A DNA stretch of 38,641 nucleotides from Deltaproteobacteria bacterium RIFOXYD12_FULL_55_16 (GTDB lineage Bacteria; Desulfobacterota; Desulfobulbia; Desulfobulbales; Desulfurivibrionaceae), in the NCBI GenBank assembly GCA_001799255.1, contig MGTC01000045.1, positions 1 through 38,641 on the forward strand, written 5' to 3'. Numbering within the stretch: position 1 is the first letter of the stretch; the number at the start of each line of letters is the position of its first letter. Below, one piece after another: positions 36,264 to 38,641 of the stretch. Made by a program: the position numbers and the translations under genes. A model generated the notes under the pieces. It was not told the DNA's origin. It saw only the letters and a list, made by a program, of their open reading frames with translations, and searched no databases.

Positions 36264-36325
36264 AACGCAGAGACGCGAAGATAAGGCGTTTAACTAAAAG
36301 GGTTAAAACTTTGCGCCTTTGCGTT
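36264..36325. repeat. Imperfect inverted repeat upstream of the response regulator
   Basis: AACGCAGAGACGC at the left and TTTGCGCCTTTGCGTT at the right are partly self-complementary; the latter shares CTTTGCGCCTT with the fliM-fliN hairpin. Confidence 0.45.
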
Positions 36326-36345
36326 AAAAAAACGAGTCGTTATTA

Positions 36346-36542
36346 CACCCCAAGGGTATAAGTTTCGTTTGCACCCTGAAGGGCATAAAATCCGGCGAGC
36401 TGCTCAACTCAGCTTTGCACCCAAAGGGTATAAGTTTCGTTTGCACCCTGAAGGGCATAAAATCCGGCAAGCTGCTCAACTCAGCTTTTCACCCAAAGGG
36501 TATAAGTTTCGTTTGAGCAGGCGAGCTGCTCAACTCAGCTTT
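36346..36542 (-). repeat. Array of three double-hairpin repeats, copies 6-8
   Basis: Units at 36346-36416, 36418-36488 and 36490-36542. The third is the plain 53-base form. The first two are 71 bases because the GAGCAG arm is replaced by CACCCTGAAGGGCATAAAATCCGG, an extra hairpin module. All share CTGCTCAACTCAGCTTT and AAGGGTATAAGTTTCGTTTG. The array lies between galT (stop 36549) and the response regulator, filling the gene-free gap 36218-36548 together with the inverted repeat at 36264-36325. Confidence 0.95.
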
Positions 36543-36548
36543 ATATTT

Positions 36549-37550
36549 CTAAATCGTAGCGTCTCTTAAAAATTGGGCTGCTTCTTCCGGCGGGATGGGG
36601 TTGATGTAAAAACCCGAGCCCCATTCAAAACCGGCAATCGTTGTCAGCTTGGGCATGATCTCAAAATGCCAGTGGAAATGATCCAGGGGTGCTGAGCGCA
36701 AGGGCGCGCCATGCAGCACAAAATTATAGGGAACATTGGGGATGCAGGTGTTCAGGCGGCGCAGGCATTCGGAAAAGATTACGGAGAGCGCCCGGAAATG
36801 GTCGTCATCCATGACAATATATGAAGAGGCATGGCGCTTGGGCAGGATCCACATCTCAAAAGGCGAGCGGGGCGCATAGGGAACAATGGCGATGAACAGG
36901 TCGTTTTCGGCGACTACCCGCTGATTCTGGTTTATTTCCTGCCGGATGATATCGCAGAAGATGCAGCGTTCCTTGTATTTGTAATAGGAGAGGCCCCCTT
37001 CAAGCTCGGAGCTGATCATGCGCGGCACAATGGGCAGGGCAATGAGCTGGGAATGGGAATGTTCCAGCGAGGCTCCGGCTGCGGCGCCGAAATTCTTGAA
37101 AACCATGACGTAACGGAAGCGCTGATCCTGGGCCAGATCAAGCAGGCGATCCCGGTACGCCAGAAAAACCTTGATCATCCGTTCCGGCGGCAGGCTGGTG
37201 AAGGATTCGTGGTGATCCGGGGTCTCGATGATGACCTCATGGGCCCCGATCCCGTTCATCCGGTCATAAAGGCCATTGCCCTCCTTGTTGAGGTTGCCTT
37301 CGATAATCAGGGCCGGGTACTTGTTGGGCACCACCCGCAATTCCCAATCCGGCTTGTTGGCCTGATGCCCGTTGTTGTTGGAGTAACTTAAGACTTCCGG
37401 AGGGGTTGTATTCTCGTTGCCCGGACACAGGGGGCAGAACCCGCCTCTGCCTGCGCTTTTTTCCACAATGAAGTCAGTGGGCCGCTTTCCCCGTTCGGTG
37501 GAGATGATGATCCAGCGGCCAATGATCGGGTCTTTGCGGAGTTCAGGCAT
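36549..37550 (-). CDS. galT: Galactose-1-phosphate uridylyltransferase family protein
   Basis: HIT-superfamily nucleotidyltransferase of 333 residues. Zinc ligands begin at C39-x2-C42; the nucleophile motif is H164-S-H166-S-Q (HSHSQLIALP), where classical GalT has HPHGQ; the second domain ends with HFHWHFEIMPKL. The Ser in place of Pro is also seen in ADP-glucose phosphorylase-type members, so the natural substrate could be ADP- or UDP-sugar. Nine bases after dksA; last gene of dnaJ-moaC-dksA-galT. No galK or galE is nearby. Confidence 0.85.
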   Translation of the reverse strand: MPELRKDPIIGRWIIISTERGKRPTDFIVEKSAGRGGFCPLCPGNENTTPPEVLSYSNNNGHQANKPDWELRVVPNKYPALIIEGNLNKEGNGLYDRMNGIGAHEVIIETPDHHESFTSLPPERMIKVFLAYRDRLLDLAQDQRFRYVMVFKNFGAAAGASLEHSHSQLIALPIVPRMISSELEGGLSYYKYKERCIFCDIIRQEINQNQRVVAENDLFIAIVPYAPRSPFEMWILPKRHASSYIVMDDDHFRALSVIFSECLRRLNTCIPNVPYNFVLHGAPLRSAPLDHFHWHFEIMPKLTTIAGFEWGSGFYINPIPPEEAAQFLRDATI

Positions 37551-37559
37551 GGTGGTCTC

Positions 37560-37925
37560 TTATAAGCCTTTTTGTGCTCTTTCCTGATTTTCCTGGAGGG
37601 TCTTGCATTCGATGCACTGGGTTGTCACCGGCCGCGCTTCAAGACGTTTACTCGAGATCTCTTCGCCGCATTCTTCGCAAATGCCATAGAGACCTTCATC
37701 GATCCGTTCAATGGCTTCTCGGATCTTGATCAGCAGTTTGCGTTCGCGGTCGCGGATGCGAAGCTCGAAGCTTCTGTCTGATTCGGCGCTGGCGCGGTCG
37801 GTGGGGTCGGGATAATTTTCCGTGCTGTCGTTCATTTCGTGGATAGTCTTTTCTGCTTCCTGCAAAAGATCCTGGCTCATGACTTCGAGCTTGTGGCGAA
37901 AGTACTCAAGTTGTTCTCTGTTCAC
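37560..37925 (-). CDS. dksA: DksA/TraR-type zinc-finger transcription regulator
   Basis: 121 residues from GTG 37925, chosen for the AAGGGAG seven bases upstream; a TTG at 37955 has none. Binds the RNA polymerase secondary channel with ppGpp. The coiled-coil tip DPTDRAS (D40, D43, A45) keeps the D-x2-D-x-A motif of active DksA. The zinc finger is C83-x2-C86 and C104-x2-C107. Confidence 0.92.
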   Translation of the reverse strand: MNREQLEYFRHKLEVMSQDLLQEAEKTIHEMNDSTENYPDPTDRASAESDRSFELRIRDRERKLLIKIREAIERIDEGLYGICEECGEEISSKRLEARPVTTQCIECKTLQENQERAQKGL

Positions 37926-37958
37926 GGTCTTACTCCCTTGGTATATCTTGAACAAGCG

Positions 37959-38459
37959 TCATCCGTTTCGTTGATAGCTTCCGCTTTTGCCCCCGGTTTT
38001 CTTCTCCAGCCTGATATTGCTGATGAGCATGCCTTTGTCCACAGCCTTGCACATATCATAAATGGTCAGGGCGGCAACCGAGACGGCGGTGAGCGCTTCC
38101 ATCTCGACCCCGGTCTTGCCGGTTATTCCTACGGTAGCGGTAATTTCTATGGTGTGGGTCGCCTCGTTTAAGGCAAAGTCCACCGTTACCTTGTTGATGG
38201 CCAGAGGATGGGTCAGAGGGATCAGGGTATCGACCTTTTTGGCGGCCATGATCCCGGCGATCCGGGCAACCCCGAGCACATCTCCCTTGGCAATACTTCC
38301 TTCCCGTACCAACTGAAACGCTTGCGCCGACAGGGTAATGGCGCCGGAAGCCGTGGCTTCGCGCCTGGTGTCGCTTTTGCCGCCCACATCCACCATGCGG
38401 GCATTTCCGACTTCGTCAAAATGGGTAAACTGGTTTGCCGTTAAGGGCTGGTCACTCAT
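37959..38459 (-). CDS. moaC: Cyclic pyranopterin monophosphate synthase MoaC
   Basis: Second step of molybdenum cofactor synthesis. 166 residues from ATG 38459 ([18 protein letters not shown]), with AGGA upstream; an upstream in-frame start at 38486 would overlap dnaJ. Signatures are [33 protein letters not shown] and [23 protein letters not shown] with the catalytic Lys-Asp pair nearby. moaA is not in view. Confidence 0.95.
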   Translation of the reverse strand: MSDQPLTANQFTHFDEVGNARMVDVGGKSDTRREATASGAITLSAQAFQLVREGSIAKGDVLGVARIAGIMAAKKVDTLIPLTHPLAINKVTVDFALNEATHTIEITATVGITGKTGVEMEALTAVSVAALTIYDMCKAVDKGMLISNIRLEKKTGGKSGSYQRNG

Positions 38460-38482
38460 TGTCGTTGTCCTGCTTTCGAGAA

Positions 38483-38641
38483 TCAAGGGTTTTCATCGGT
38501 GAATTTGTGAAAGATTTTTTTAAAAAACCCTTCTTCTTCCAGGTCTGCGCCCCTTTCTTTCTGCAAAGTGTCAAACTCTGTAAGCAGTTCCTTTTCGCGT
38601 GCGGACAGTTTTTTGGGAATGACAACCTTGATCTCAACGCG
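38483..38641 (-). CDS. dnaJ: C-terminal end of chaperone DnaJ (5' part outside window)
   Basis: The minus-strand frame from the window edge reads [20 protein letters not shown], then [18 protein letters not shown] and [14 protein letters not shown] before TGA at 38483-38485, 52 residues. This matches the end of the DnaJ C-terminal domain (V-x-VPKKL-x3-QKELL-x-EF) followed by the SFF-x2-I-x-F tail. The J domain and Cys-rich region are outside. The stop lies 23 bases before the moaC start. Confidence 0.85.
   Translation of the reverse strand, partial: RVEIKVVIPKKLSAREKELLTEFDTLQKERGADLEEEGFFKKIFHKFTDENP

Noticed and set aside
36346-36542. Possible CRISPR array
   Set aside because: The units are complete palindromic repeats lying back to back with no unique spacers, and no cas genes are near.
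36369-36569. Repetitive frame translating as HPEGHKIR/AAQLSF
   Set aside because: It is only a translation of the repeat array, with no start signal or family match.

Overview
The window reads as a chromosomal segment of a GC-rich, motile, Gram-negative anaerobe, most likely a Desulfobulbales-type Desulfobacterota. The evidence is an outer-membrane barrel protein, a polar-type flagellar cluster with FlhF/FlhG, sigma-54 promoters, glutamine synthetase III beside PII, a FolE2-family protein, an EndoQ-family nuclease and general codon use. The taxonomic call is inference. No phage, plasmid, transposase or CRISPR array is visible; apart from repeats this is core-type sequence.

Layout. 1-590: 3' end of a barrel protein, then a terminator. 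729-4203 (+): modA-modB-modC-nifV, molybdate uptake joined to a homocitrate-synthase-family gene. 4161-6369 (-): a small SAP/Cys protein, a thioredoxin-like protein and an endonuclease Q homologue. 6652-8068 (+): a thioredoxin-reductase-like flavoprotein and tadA. 8172-8263: tRNA-Ser(CGA). 8378-10458 (+): fcl and gmd, which make GDP-L-fucose. 10585-17101 (-): amtB-glnB-glnD-glnN, an ammonium uptake, sensing and assimilation block headed by a consensus sigma-54 promoter. 17345-29667 (-): fliL-M-N-O-P-Q-R-flhB-flhA-flhF-flhG-fliA-cheY plus a second FliL-like protein, again with a good sigma-54 promoter upstream. 30105-32718 (+): fabL-type enoyl-ACP reductase, maf and an EAL/HDOD protein. 32909-36217 (-): glyS, a FolE2-family protein without the usual active-site residues, and a single-domain response regulator. 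36549-38641 (-): dnaJ (3' end)-moaC-dksA-galT.

The least ordinary signal is non-coding. A 53-54 bp double-hairpin repeat occurs at least eight times in both orientations, and one copy supplies the last residues of ModA. Two copies downstream of galT carry an extra hairpin module, and that module also appears inside a different 151 bp element (perfect 15 bp inverted ends) between the EAL/HDOD gene and glyS. A third arm of that second element encodes the last residues of GlyS. Together they look like a modular, mobile palindromic repeat system whose mobilising enzyme is not in the window.

Functional links. The nitrogen genes form one sensing circuit (AmtB, PII, GlnD, GSIII). modABC-nifV suggests supply of Mo and homocitrate to nitrogenase. 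The flagellar block carries export gate, switch, placement and number control, and late sigma factor in one run.
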